IMG/VR virus record: IMGVR_UViG_3300026455_000038
Coordinates: 1 to 29,860 of that record
DNA from: a virus
Direction: 5' to 3' (one strand)
Length of the DNA: 29,860 bases
Shown: positions 5,883-13,323 of the stretch, piece by piece
Numbering within the stretch: the first letter of the stretch is position 1
Layout: the number at the start of each line of letters is the position of its first letter
Program-made: the position numbers and the translations under genes
The notes under the pieces: model-generated
Database searches by the model: none
What the model was told of the DNA's origin: nothing
What the model saw: the letters and a program-made list of their open reading frames with translations, nothing else

Positions 5883-7346
5883 TCACCCCAAAAGACCTGA
5901 GAAGATAATATCACGCCATTGACCGCGTTGCACGGGTGCGGGTGCGCCCGGTTGCCATGACGGCTTTTCTGCACCTGCTGCCATCAAACCAAGTCCAACA
6001 TTGGCAAGTCCAGCAAGGCTGCCTGCTGTCGATAGAGCAGATGGTGTAGGGTTGAACAATGATTGTGTTGTCGGCTGCATTGCAGCAGCAGGTGGCATTT
6101 GCAACCCAGCACCCACATTAAGACCAGCCATTTGCGGCATTGTTGGCTGACCAACGGAGGCAGGAAGTGTCACACTTTCAGCCATACCCGGTGTCAAAGA
6201 TGGAAACTGTGTTGGCTGTGGAGCGGCAACAGGAGCCATTGAGGCAACTTGTGTTGGCTGGACAGCATTGGCAGCAGGAGTTGACCAAGGTGTACCAAGC
6301 AGACCGCCTGTCATGCCACCAAGGACATCCTGCCCAAATCGTGACCATGTACCAGCCGGAGCAAGTTGAGCAGTTGATGCAGGAGCAAGATAGCCTTTTA
6401 CATCTGCCATCTGGGTTGCAGGTGCTTGTGGCTGCTGTGGCTGTTGTTGTTGCGGCATCTGGGGCTGCGGAAGACCCATGATATTTTGAGCAATGGTTGA
6501 AGAACCAATGCCAGTTTGTGCCAGCAACTGACCTTGAGGTGTAAAAATCTGCGTGCCATCAGCAGCAGGCTTATATCCAAGACCCATACCGATACGAACA
6601 GCATTGCTATCTCCAATAGGAATAGCACCGGGATACTGTTGAATAAGTTGTCGCACTGACTGTTGTGTCAAATGCAATGGGTCTTTTGCTTCGTATGTAC
6701 CAGTTGCGATAGTTGCACCTGCATCTGTTGCAGCAGTTCTAACTGCTTCACTTACAGGTCTAAACTTATCATTATTCGCATTAGGTGGGACAATTATAGG
6801 ATTTAGGCCTCTTGATTTAGCTGCTTCAATAGCCTTCATAGTTGCTTCAGCAGCAGCTTGAGGATTGGCATAATCGTTTGTTCCAAGAGCAATCAAAGCA
6901 TTCTTTGGCTGCTGTTGTGCTGTTTCAGTTTGACCGCCTAACAGGCCAATAGAATTGGCAAAGTTTGCACCTTTTTTGGTTATTGCTTCAACGCCCCCTT
7001 GGTCACGCACAGCATACCAAGGGCTTGTTCCTTTATTTTTCATCATCTCAAGCGAAAAATCGACCTGCTGCATCCAGTTTTCACGGGATGGAGCCTGTCC
7101 ATATTTTTGCTGAAACTCATAGGCCATTCCACCGGGTGCAATTTTATTCGGATCAGACGAACCAGAATAAAGTTGGAACGGACCAAACGAATAACCGCGT
7201 GCATCACGGTTCCCGAATGTGGGGCTTCCAAGTGTATTTGGATTTAGACCTTCATAACGAGCAATGCCGACAGCAAGATTTGGATCAATGCCGTAGAGTG
7301 GCGCTCTTCTGTAGATGTATTCCGCAATAGTGTTTACATCAGCCAT
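5883..7346 (-). CDS. Virion protein: lytic-transglycosylase-like domain plus permuted SGNH-like domain
   Basis: This 487-aa protein is modular. Residues 1-135 look lysozyme-like: Glu32 (GIARYEGLNPN) is the likely catalytic acid, followed by GNRDARGYSFGPFQLYSG, as in phage transglycosylases. After a QQQ linker, residues 148-290 hold SGNH-hydrolase blocks in an unusual order: GTND (155-158, block III), DPLH (222-225, block V), GDS (245-247, nucleophile block I), then a Gly block at TGIGSS (278-283, block II). From about 292 it is Pro/Gln/Ala-rich linker with a hydrophobic tail (ALSTAGSLAGLANVGLGLMA). It probably travels in the virion, opens peptidoglycan during DNA ejection and may de-esterify glycans; the esterase part is inference. 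It overlaps the PP-loop gene by 8 nt. Confidence 0.75.
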   Translation of the reverse strand: MADVNTIAEYIYRRAPLYGIDPNLAVGIARYEGLNPNTLGSPTFGNRDARGYSFGPFQLYSGSSDPNKIAPGGMAYEFQQKYGQAPSRENWMQQVDFSLEMMKNKGTSPWYAVRDQGGVEAITKKGANFANSIGLLGGQTETAQQQPKNALIALGTNDYANPQAAAEATMKAIEAAKSRGLNPIIVPPNANNDKFRPVSEAVRTAATDAGATIATGTYEAKDPLHLTQQSVRQLIQQYPGAIPIGDSNAVRIGMGLGYKPAADGTQIFTPQGQLLAQTGIGSSTIAQNIMGLPQPQMPQQQQPQQPQAPATQMADVKGYLAPASTAQLAPAGTWSRFGQDVLGGMTGGLLGTPWSTPAANAVQPTQVASMAPVAAPQPTQFPSLTPGMAESVTLPASVGQPTMPQMAGLNVGAGLQMPPAAAMQPTTQSLFNPTPSALSTAGSLAGLANVGLGLMAAGAEKPSWQPGAPAPVQRGQWRDIIFSGLLG

Positions 7347-8028
7347 AGCTCACCCACTGCTTTCCAACTGCCTCGTCGATGATGTTTAACCTACGCAGCA
7401 CCTCTGCTTTTTTGAACGGAGACAGATTCTTAATCCGCTGTTCATTGTCAGAAAGATATGCAGTGCAGTCCCAGCAGTCTCTTCCTGTTTTTTCACCTTC
7501 TTTGTATCCCGGTGGCAGCACAGCGCCGACTTCATCAAGATACTTGAAAACCTGTTCTTCGGTCCAATCTTGGATTGGCATTATAAACTCAATGCCATCC
7601 ACCTTTGTACCATTTCGCGCAGTTGACTTTTTTGCGTCAGAATTACGCTGACCTTTGATCACCTTTGTAACACCTAAATCCTTCACCCCATAGTGCAAAG
7701 GTATCCAGATGTTAGTTGAGCAGCACGACACATAAGGCTGCATCAATGGTCCAGTTTCTCCGCTGATATGTCTGCCAACCATTGTGTTATTGACTGGCAA
7801 CACATCAACAGGCCAACCGAAATTCTGTATGTTCTCAGGCTGATTAGAATTAAGTTCCACAAAGTGTGGCAACTTTTTCTTCCATTCAGCCATATACGCG
7901 ACCATTTCAGGATACGCTGCACCAGTGTTTAGCCATACAACATACATCTGATCCCATTTGTCTTTGTTCAAATACAAACAAGCCAGACTGTCTTTGCCAC
8001 CACTAAACAGTAACGCAGTGTCGATCAT
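7339..8028 (-). CDS. PP-loop ATPase of the PAPS/APS-reductase superfamily
   Basis: This is a 229-aa protein. The N-terminus carries the PP-loop SGGKDS (residues 9-14), which binds ATP or adenylyl-sulfate. Further family marks are LNTG (33-36) and KGQRNSDAKKS (125-135). Four cysteines lie as CC (102-103) and CxxC (185-188), the spacing of the [4Fe-4S] ligands in APS reductases and in DndC-type proteins. The C-terminus after 190 has no cysteine, so the catalytic Cys of true PAPS/APS reductases is absent. A thiolation, DNA/RNA-modification or other adenylation role is therefore as likely as sulfate reduction. Start and stop overlap the ejection-type genes on both sides (ATGA; 8 nt), an odd place for metabolism. 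Confidence 0.82.
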   Translation of the reverse strand: MIDTALLFSGGKDSLACLYLNKDKWDQMYVVWLNTGAAYPEMVAYMAEWKKKLPHFVELNSNQPENIQNFGWPVDVLPVNNTMVGRHISGETGPLMQPYVSCCSTNIWIPLHYGVKDLGVTKVIKGQRNSDAKKSTARNGTKVDGIEFIMPIQDWTEEQVFKYLDEVGAVLPPGYKEGEKTGRDCWDCTAYLSDNEQRIKNLSPFKKAEVLRRLNIIDEAVGKQWVSYG

Positions 8029-8963
8029 AGTGATGCAATCGTACCAATGAGAGACGCGGCAGACGCGGCTGCACCCAAACCAGTCAGCAATGGATTGCTG
8101 GAAGGACCGGGACCAGTCTGCGTATTTGTCTGTCCATACGGTGTAGCACCGAGTGCTTGGACAGGAATCTGCAACTGCTGCAATGGGAATTGCTGGGCTT
8201 CACGATAAGCCTGCTGCATTGCATCAAGTTCAGCCTGCTGCTGCTGTTGCAAAGCAGACTGGGCAGCAAGAGCAGATGATGCACCAGTGAGATAAGCCTG
8301 TTGACCTGCACCAGCAAGACCGCCGAGTGCCTGTGCACCTTGAAGACCAATGCCAGCCTGCTGCAATCCAGCAGCCTGATTAAGCTGCTGTGCAGCCATC
8401 TGACGGGCAATATCAGATTGTGCTGCCTGCTGCGCCTGCTGGAAGTTCTGCGAATACAACTGTGCAGCAAGGTTTGCAGCCTGCTGCTGGGCAGCCGCGT
8501 TTACAACACCTTCCTGAATGCTTTGGCGTGATCCACCAAATGCACGGGCACGAATAGCTGCATCAGACGCAGCATTCAGGTTTTGCATCCGCTGTTGGTT
8601 CAATGTGTCCAGAGATGATTGCAGGACAGACTGAGTAAATGGGTTCATATATGGAGCAAGATCAGTCGTTGAAAGCTGACCTGCCTGCACTTGCTGCGGC
8701 TGGTACTGACCAGACTGTGCAGCCATTTGTTGCGCATAAGCATAAGCAGGCTGTGCCATGCCATAGCTAGATGCAATGTCCCCGATGGTCTGAAGTTGAC
8801 CGCTGCTAATATCTGCAACACGCTGACCTGTATATGGTCCCATCATGTTTTCAGATACCTGATAGGCAGCAGCAAGGTTCTTCTTACCTGCTTCCTGCAC
8901 CCATTCAGGCAGTTCTGTCTTATTCACGACCTGTTGTTGACCACCGCCGCCACCTTTGCCCAT
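8025..8963 (-). CDS. Gln/Ala-rich internal virion (ejection) protein, 312 aa
   Basis: ATG 8963 has an ideal SD (GGAGG, 6 nt spacer). The protein starts MGKGGGGGQQQVVNKTELPE and then becomes Ala/Gln-rich helix. It carries the segment LAPYMNPFTQSVLQSSLDTL followed by AIRARAFGGSRQSIQEGVV, a pattern seen in a conserved family of environmental podovirus/siphovirus structural proteins. A hydrophobic Ala-rich tail (GLGAAASAASLIGTIASL) ends the chain. Such composition suits a protein stored in the capsid or tail and ejected with DNA. The 3' end overlaps the PP-loop gene start by 4 nt. Several short tandem Gln codons give local repetitiveness. Confidence 0.7.
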   Translation of the reverse strand: MGKGGGGGQQQVVNKTELPEWVQEAGKKNLAAAYQVSENMMGPYTGQRVADISSGQLQTIGDIASSYGMAQPAYAYAQQMAAQSGQYQPQQVQAGQLSTTDLAPYMNPFTQSVLQSSLDTLNQQRMQNLNAASDAAIRARAFGGSRQSIQEGVVNAAAQQQAANLAAQLYSQNFQQAQQAAQSDIARQMAAQQLNQAAGLQQAGIGLQGAQALGGLAGAGQQAYLTGASSALAAQSALQQQQQAELDAMQQAYREAQQFPLQQLQIPVQALGATPYGQTNTQTGPGPSSNPLLTGLGAAASAASLIGTIASL

Positions 8964-8964
8964 T

Positions 8965-9297
8965 TTAATCCTCCAATGGTAGTGCCATAGACACCGACCT
9001 GTTGGTCCATCCATATTTCGGCAGAATCTTCTGCCATCCCCAGCGTCCGTTCATGGTCATAAAAGAGCAACCATGCTCTTTAGCAAATGCGATGACCTGC
9101 GGGTGCATACTCATCGCCTCTTCCATGTCACCGAACACCAAAAAACAGTTCAGCCATTTCTTCTGTGGTCCAACTAATATCTCTGTAATCACACCAGAGT
9201 TATCCGTGAACCATCCCTGATACTTACCAGACTGCAAACCAAGATAGATGTCACCGACTGAATGCGTACCGCCACCCAATCTAAGTGCTTTCTCCAT
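8965..9297 (-). CDS. GNAT-fold-like phage protein
   Basis: Using ATG 9297 (directly after the previous TAA) gives 110 aa. The pattern WFTDNSGVITEILVGPQKKW, then CFLVFGDMEEAM, then AFAKEHGCSFMTMNGRWGWQ and a terminal YGW matches small GNAT-like proteins encoded in the tail/ejection region of many podovirus-like phages. Acetyl-CoA-binding residues (Q/RxxGxG/A) are not evident, so it may have a structural role. No clear SD is present, so it likely depends on re-initiation after the upstream stop. A longer in-frame start at 9327 would overlap the upstream gene and is less likely. Confidence 0.6.
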   Translation of the reverse strand: MEKALRLGGGTHSVGDIYLGLQSGKYQGWFTDNSGVITEILVGPQKKWLNCFLVFGDMEEAMSMHPQVIAFAKEHGCSFMTMNGRWGWQKILPKYGWTNRSVSMALPLED

Positions 9298-9298
9298 T

Positions 9299-9529
9299 TT
9301 AGTAAGGAGGTGCGCCTGTTTGTCCAAGTGGAACCGCCGTTGTAGTTAGTGTACCTGTATTGCTTACAGTTACCTTCCAGACTGATCCGTCAGATGCTTG
9401 TAGCAAGATGCTTTCAACAGCCTCAAACTTAGTCACAGACTGATTTACTGCCTGAGAAAAAGTCGCAAAGGCTCTGTTGAAGTAACCATTATCATAGGAC
9501 GCTGGTACAGGTGGAAATGTAATGTTCAT
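9299..9529 (-). CDS. Small conserved tail-region protein, 76 aa
   Basis: A compact protein starting MNITFPPVPASYDNGYFNRA, with a helix (FATFSQAVNQSV) followed by a small beta meander (SILLQASDGSVWKVTVSNTG) and a C-terminal QTGAPPY tail. The same helix plus SDGSVWKVTV layout recurs next to gp10-like nozzle genes in other phages as I remember them. It has no known activity and is probably a virion or assembly component. Its ATG overlaps the stop of the nozzle gene (ATGA), implying coupled, near-stoichiometric synthesis. Confidence 0.6.
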   Translation of the reverse strand: MNITFPPVPASYDNGYFNRAFATFSQAVNQSVTKFEAVESILLQASDGSVWKVTVSNTGTLTTTAVPLGQTGAPPY

Positions 9530-11268
9530 CGTCCACCACTCCCCATAAACTCAATCCGCATTTCACCAATGCTCCAAGGAGCATCTTGTGTTGCTGTGAT
9601 CTTCATGCGGAAATCACGCCCAGTAACCCGCATATCAGTATAACCACTAGAACGCGGAGTATAAGGACCAGATGTTGTTTCAGCACCTTCTGGTGTGAAG
9701 CTGGAATAGACAGTGATTGTAGTGCTGTCATAGCCATACCCACTATCAGTGATAGCCTGACGAAGATGACTGACCAGATTGCCATTTTGAATGTTAATGG
9801 ATGATGTCTCAACCCATCGTTGACCTTCAAGTGAAGCACCTGCCGCTGTCCATCCGTTTTCTTGGAAGAAAATATCATTATTAGAGTCAGCAGCTATCGG
9901 ATAAGGAAAGATACTTGCTCCAAATGCAGCAGTTCTGTCCATTGTTCCAATAGTCCACCAGTCTTCAGCATAGTTATAAACTACATACTGATCTGGTGTT
10001 GTTGATCCTGTTGATGGATACCAAAACCATGCTTCAGGAAAGACATTGTTTTCAGCACCATGCGTATAGAGCGCGCCACTGTCAGTGTCGATGTTCTCAA
10101 AAACATAAGAGCCAACATCGCAGCGAAGCGGCCTGACAGTACCGCCATCATAAATCCAGAAGGATTCTTTGCCCATCCAAATGCAACGACCAGCAGTCGT
10201 AGCAAATGCGCGTGGAGCAATGATCCCGCATCCAAAACCAATACGGTTGATGCTGTAGATATATGGAAGACCAATATACTGCATCAGCCATACTTCGTCT
10301 TGCGTCCAAATCAGCGTGCCTTCACGCACTGCTGCGCACATGATGATCTTACTTGCGGTATCAAGATCAAGATAGCCAGCCGTATTTGTTGTACTGGCAA
10401 AATCCCAATCTGTGTAATCTTCGCGTGAAGACCACGCAACACGACGAGCATTACCACCAGCACCAATCAAAACAGCATGGCGTTCCTGAGTGACGATAAC
10501 ACCACGGTTATTTGTCGGTGGAAGATCAGCAGTTGGATATGACGCAGTTCCACCTGTTCCAGTCGTATTTGTACCAGAGTTAGCATAGGTAAATGTGGTG
10601 AGACTTGGAACAGATGTGATTGTGTATGTTCCGTTCAAAGATGAAACAGAATTTCCACTAATCACAACGGTATTACCATTGGTGAACCCGTGATTATATG
10701 TAGTTGTTACTGTTGCCACGTTTGAAACGCGAGCAATAGATGTAATTGGTTCAATACCAACTACAGTGATCTTTCCTTCACCTTCTTGCCAGTGAAGCAA
10801 TCGACCATCGCTAGATGCAACAGCAAGAAGTTCGCCACCCCAGTTATCAAACGTCCATGAGAACGGTGGGATAAATGAAGCAGATTCAGGACGCGGATAA
10901 GTTAAATCTGTGTCATCACCATACAGCAGTTCGCCATAGTCATAAGCACCATAGCCACCAACTGACGTATCTTCAGCACCAACAAAACCATCAGGTGTAA
11001 TGTCATCGTATGTCGCACCTTCAAGCGAATACAATTTATCATCACAACCAAAAACAGTGAGAGATGATCCAATTGTGCTGGACCAGCTAAAAATGGTGCG
11101 AACAGTGCTTGCAAGCGGTGTTTCACTGATACGCTGCCACCCACCAATAGGAAGCAATTTACCAGCACGCCAGCGGATCAAATTTGCATCCCAATAGCGA
11201 CCTTTGACCTGAAGCGGCGTTGCCGTCTTCAAGACACCGGGTGGAATGTTAATTGGAGCCAGTGGCAT
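9526..11268 (-). CDS. Tail nozzle / packaged-DNA stabilisation protein (P22 gp10-like)
   Basis: A 580-aa beta-rich protein beginning PLAPINIPPGVLKTATPLQ and RYWDANLIRWRAGKLLPIGGW, the hallmark start of the P22 gp10-like beta-propeller family that plugs or extends the podovirus tail below the portal/adaptor. Repeated W-aromatic blades follow (RVAWSSREDYTDWDF, TLIWTQDEVWLMQYIGLPY, RCIWMGKESFWIYDG), with a C-terminal RVTGRDFRMKI region. Residues about 175-244 look like an inserted small beta domain (SNVATVTTT-NHGFTNGNTV) found in many unrelated phage proteins. SD GAGGG precedes ATG 11268. A possible extended -10 promoter lies just upstream, so this gene and the ejection genes may be boosted independently. 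Confidence 0.8.
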   Translation of the reverse strand: MPLAPINIPPGVLKTATPLQVKGRYWDANLIRWRAGKLLPIGGWQRISETPLASTVRTIFSWSSTIGSSLTVFGCDDKLYSLEGATYDDITPDGFVGAEDTSVGGYGAYDYGELLYGDDTDLTYPRPESASFIPPFSWTFDNWGGELLAVASSDGRLLHWQEGEGKITVVGIEPITSIARVSNVATVTTTYNHGFTNGNTVVISGNSVSSLNGTYTITSVPSLTTFTYANSGTNTTGTGGTASYPTADLPPTNNRGVIVTQERHAVLIGAGGNARRVAWSSREDYTDWDFASTTNTAGYLDLDTASKIIMCAAVREGTLIWTQDEVWLMQYIGLPYIYSINRIGFGCGIIAPRAFATTAGRCIWMGKESFWIYDGGTVRPLRCDVGSYVFENIDTDSGALYTHGAENNVFPEAWFWYPSTGSTTPDQYVVYNYAEDWWTIGTMDRTAAFGASIFPYPIAADSNNDIFFQENGWTAAGASLEGQRWVETSSINIQNGNLVSHLRQAITDSGYGYDSTTITVYSSFTPEGAETTSGPYTPRSSGYTDMRVTGRDFRMKITATQDAPWSIGEMRIEFMGSGGR

Positions 11269-11288
11269 AGTTATCCCTCAGAAGTCCA

Positions 11289-11300
11289 TTATTTATACCA
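11289..11300 (-). promoter_or_regulatory. Candidate extended -10 promoter
   Basis: In the 43-bp gap after the endolysin gene, the minus strand reads GTGGTATAAATAATGG. TGGTATAAA fits an extended -10 element (TGnTATAAT with one mismatch), about 20-30 nt before ATG 11268. No good -35 is present. It would start a transcript for the nozzle and ejection genes. Evidence is limited to the motif and the presence of one of the few real gaps in the operon. Confidence 0.3.
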
Positions 11301-11311
11301 CGAAACAGGCT

Positions 11312-11821
11312 TCAGGCCATGCCCTTTGCCTTCTCTTCGACTTCAGCAACACGACGAGTCCAACCCTTTCCAAAGGTATCAAAGGTGGGCAAGCCTTTTA
11401 AGAAGTCCATCCGCATCCCACAAAGAGCATCAATCACCTCATCAGCAGGTGCTTCGTTAATAGCAGCCAGTGTTTTTGGCCCAATGATGCCATCTGCCGG
11501 AACACCTACGATCTGCTGTAGGTATTTAGCTGCACGGGCTGGTCCAGAGTTAACTGCCAGATCATAGGCTGCATAATCAACTCCAAACGGAAGTTCATCT
11601 CCACGTATTTTGTCCCAGTAACGAGCCTTATAGAACGGCTGAACCATCTCAGGTGTCAGACTGCGCATTTCTGCCTCATCAGCCTGCTGACCTGTGTATT
11701 CTTCCCATGCTCTCTTTGTGACACCGAGATTGGTCATACCACCGGGATCACGCGGATGGTTTACAAATCCACCTTCATGCTTCAAGACCATCCTAAAGCA
11801 GTCTTCCCAGTTGCTCTTCAT
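11312..11821 (-). CDS. GH108 N-acetylmuramidase endolysin
   Basis: ATG 11821 (GGGAG upstream, overlapping the holin TGA as ATGA) gives 169 aa starting MKSNWEDCFRMVLKHEGGFV. The GH108 signature is intact: HEGG (catalytic Glu16), then DPGGMTNLGVTKRAW and a CxGD-like turn. The second half, from about residue 85, is the PG_binding_3 type domain (DLAVNSGPARAAKYLQQIVG, then DGIIGPKTLAAIN). The enzyme cleaves the MurNAc-GlcNAc glycan bond of peptidoglycan at lysis. It has no signal peptide, so release depends on the neighbouring holin. Length is normal for the family, which is common in alphaproteobacterial phages. A longer in-frame start (11905) overlaps the holin gene and is unlikely. Confidence 0.92.
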   Translation of the reverse strand: MKSNWEDCFRMVLKHEGGFVNHPRDPGGMTNLGVTKRAWEEYTGQQADEAEMRSLTPEMVQPFYKARYWDKIRGDELPFGVDYAAYDLAVNSGPARAAKYLQQIVGVPADGIIGPKTLAAINEAPADEVIDALCGMRMDFLKGLPTFDTFGKGWTRRVAEVEEKAKGMA

Positions 11822-12342
11822 TTTCCATCTCCCTTGCCGATCAAGGCATTCTTTTCCTTCGATCCAGCCGATGAACCATAGTAGAAGTTGATTACCCCAG
11901 TCCATGCCGTACCAAGTGCACCAAGCATCATAAGCAGTGCTTCAGTGCCATTCTGCGGCATACCATGAAGAAGCATCCAAGTCAGGATGCCGAAGAATCC
12001 AACGGTGATCAGGAGTGCAAGCATACGTGGAACCCAGTCTTGGGTTGATACCTGCATCTTACGGGCGCTGTCACGATCAGCAGCAGCAATGCGCTCAAGA
12101 TCAATGTCCAGTTCCTTCATGCGAACCTTGAAATCAGCGTCAATCTGCTTCACAGCTGCAAGCTGTTCTGGCGTTGCCTTTTCCAAGGCAGCCTTTACAT
12201 CGTCTTCATTGCCTTCTTCATGCCCAAGGAGAGCCGAAGACAATGTTTTGACAGCAACACCTGCCAATGGTCCACCCAAGGCTGTTGCCAGCGTAGGAGC
12301 AACTGTCTGGAGCAATGGTCCAAATGTTTTCAATAGGTCCAT
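11818..12342 (-). CDS. Holin, three-TM GTA type
   Basis: This is a 174-aa protein matching the 'holin of 3 TMs' family used by gene transfer agents and alphaproteobacterial phages. It has an Ala/Gly/Leu-rich amphipathic N-terminus (FGPLLQTVAPTLATALGGPL), a central charged helix (AALEKATPEQLAAVKQIDAD, KELDIDLERIAAADRDSA), the WVPRMLALLITVGFFGILTW membrane segment and a last membrane segment around LLMMLGALGTAWTGVINFYY before the GSSAGSKEKN tail. It permeabilises the inner membrane to time lysis and give the adjacent GH108 enzyme access to peptidoglycan. SD GGGGG precedes ATG 12342. The order holin then endolysin with a 4-nt overlap supports one lysis cassette. Confidence 0.88.
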   Translation of the reverse strand: MDLLKTFGPLLQTVAPTLATALGGPLAGVAVKTLSSALLGHEEGNEDDVKAALEKATPEQLAAVKQIDADFKVRMKELDIDLERIAAADRDSARKMQVSTQDWVPRMLALLITVGFFGILTWMLLHGMPQNGTEALLMMLGALGTAWTGVINFYYGSSAGSKEKNALIGKGDGK

Positions 12343-12351
12343 GCTGTCCCC

Positions 12352-12819
12352 CTATATAGCCAGAAACACCAGAAAAACACCGATGATGATGCAGATAACA
12401 ATACCACCAATGGTACAGATTATCATCACCTCACGCTGAAACTCTTCCGCTTCCTTGGCTGCTCTTTCACGCGCTGCCTTCTGATCCTTTTGGATGCGCG
12501 TGAGTTCACGTTCAACTTCCTGCCACCCCGCAATTCCATACGTGGCGACAAACTCATTTTTGACCTGCGCAAACCATTCTTCTGCCTGTTTACGTTTAAC
12601 AACGATGTCCATTGCCATTTCTTCGGCAGACACCTTGCTAAACATTTTAGGCTTAGGAGGATTAGACGATAGTTTAGTGAGACTGGTAACTGATCCGTAA
12701 AGTTTGGCGATGTCACCCGCCATACCCTGTATTTCTTTACCGACCTTGATGCCTGTCTTAATAGCTTCATAAGCAGTCTTTGCTGCACCAAATATAAGAG
12801 CAATAGATGCGGGGTCCAT
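12352..12819 (-). CDS. C-terminally membrane-anchored coiled-coil protein
   Basis: A 155-aa protein with an N-terminal amphipathic region (MDPASIALIFGAAKTAYEAI), a long Lys/Glu-rich helix (VERELTRIQKDQKAARERAA, KEAEEFQREV) and a single C-terminal TM segment (ICTIGGIVICIIIGVFLVFL) ending the protein. This architecture, placed directly upstream of the holin, would fit a lysis accessory such as a tail-anchored spanin-like or antiholin protein, but there is no lipobox and no recognised family, so that remains inference. SD GAGGTG lies 7 nt before ATG 12819. Confidence 0.65.
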   Translation of the reverse strand: MDPASIALIFGAAKTAYEAIKTGIKVGKEIQGMAGDIAKLYGSVTSLTKLSSNPPKPKMFSKVSAEEMAMDIVVKRKQAEEWFAQVKNEFVATYGIAGWQEVERELTRIQKDQKAARERAAKEAEEFQREVMIICTIGGIVICIIIGVFLVFLAI

Positions 12820-12858
12820 GTTTGTTCACCTCGTCATCTCCCTCTTTTTGTGAAACTA

Positions 12859-13095
12859 TCAAGGTTTGTCTGCCTTGCTTTCCAGTTTGTCGTAGATGCG
12901 CTGGAACATATATTCGATATGCTCCATGCGCTTATCTAAATCGACTTTCTGGACATATTCTTTTGGAAGACCAACTTCCAACTCATGCAGGTCTTTGCGC
13001 AGTTCTTTGACTGCACCCCACATCTCACGACCTAGCCAGCCAGCTACACCAAATGCAGCCGCAACCGACATATTGATGATCGACTGCATTTCCAT
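12859..13095 (-). CDS. Small membrane protein with N-terminal TM and coiled coil
   Basis: A 78-aa protein. Residues 6-24 (IINMSVAAAFGVAGWLGREM) form a TM segment, followed by a helical coiled region (AVKELRKDLHELEV), the GLPKEYVQKVDL motif and a charged C-terminal helix (RMEHIEYMFQRIYDKLESKA). The TM plus coiled coil plus LPxxYVxK layout is widespread in phage lysis regions and may be a holin/antiholin or spanin partner; the function is not established. It follows the fibre-assembly gene by 6 nt and precedes the second membrane protein. Confidence 0.68.
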   Translation of the reverse strand: MEMQSIINMSVAAAFGVAGWLGREMWGAVKELRKDLHELEVGLPKEYVQKVDLDKRMEHIEYMFQRIYDKLESKADKP

Positions 13096-13101
13096 AATTC
13101 A

Positions 13102-13320
13102 TCATTCCGGCTGCGGAGGAATAGGAGCAGGAATAACGGAAAAAGAACCGTTATCGCTATAGTAATAAGCCTCTGCCGTTACATAGTCTGGACATGGCGT
13201 CCAAAACAAAGGTGCAGCCACTTCAAAAGTTGAAGTGGATACTTCTGCAATACGTTTACCGACATTGCCATATCCGTAAACGTAAACATTTTCGTTTGGA
13301 GAGATCAGAGCCTGTTTCAT
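13102..13320 (-). CDS. Small tail-fibre-associated protein, 72 aa
   Basis: A protein beginning MKQALISPNENVYVYGYGNV, then GKRIAEVSTSTFEVAAPLFW, then a CPDYVTAEAYYY segment and a Pro-rich end (VIPAPIPPQPE). This pattern recurs as a small gene directly after fibre genes in marine and soil phages and is probably a fibre assembly or capping component. There is no catalytic motif. SD GGAG is 9 nt upstream of ATG 13320. The compact beta-rich N-terminal half and the exposed Pro tail fit a small virion protein. Confidence 0.6.
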   Translation of the reverse strand: MKQALISPNENVYVYGYGNVGKRIAEVSTSTFEVAAPLFWTPCPDYVTAEAYYYSDNGSFSVIPAPIPPQPE

Positions 13321-13323
13321 CTA

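Noticed and set aside
11290-11297. TATAAATA, identical to a T4 late promoter
   Set aside because: No T4-type late sigma factor is in view; an extended -10 host promoter is a simpler reading.
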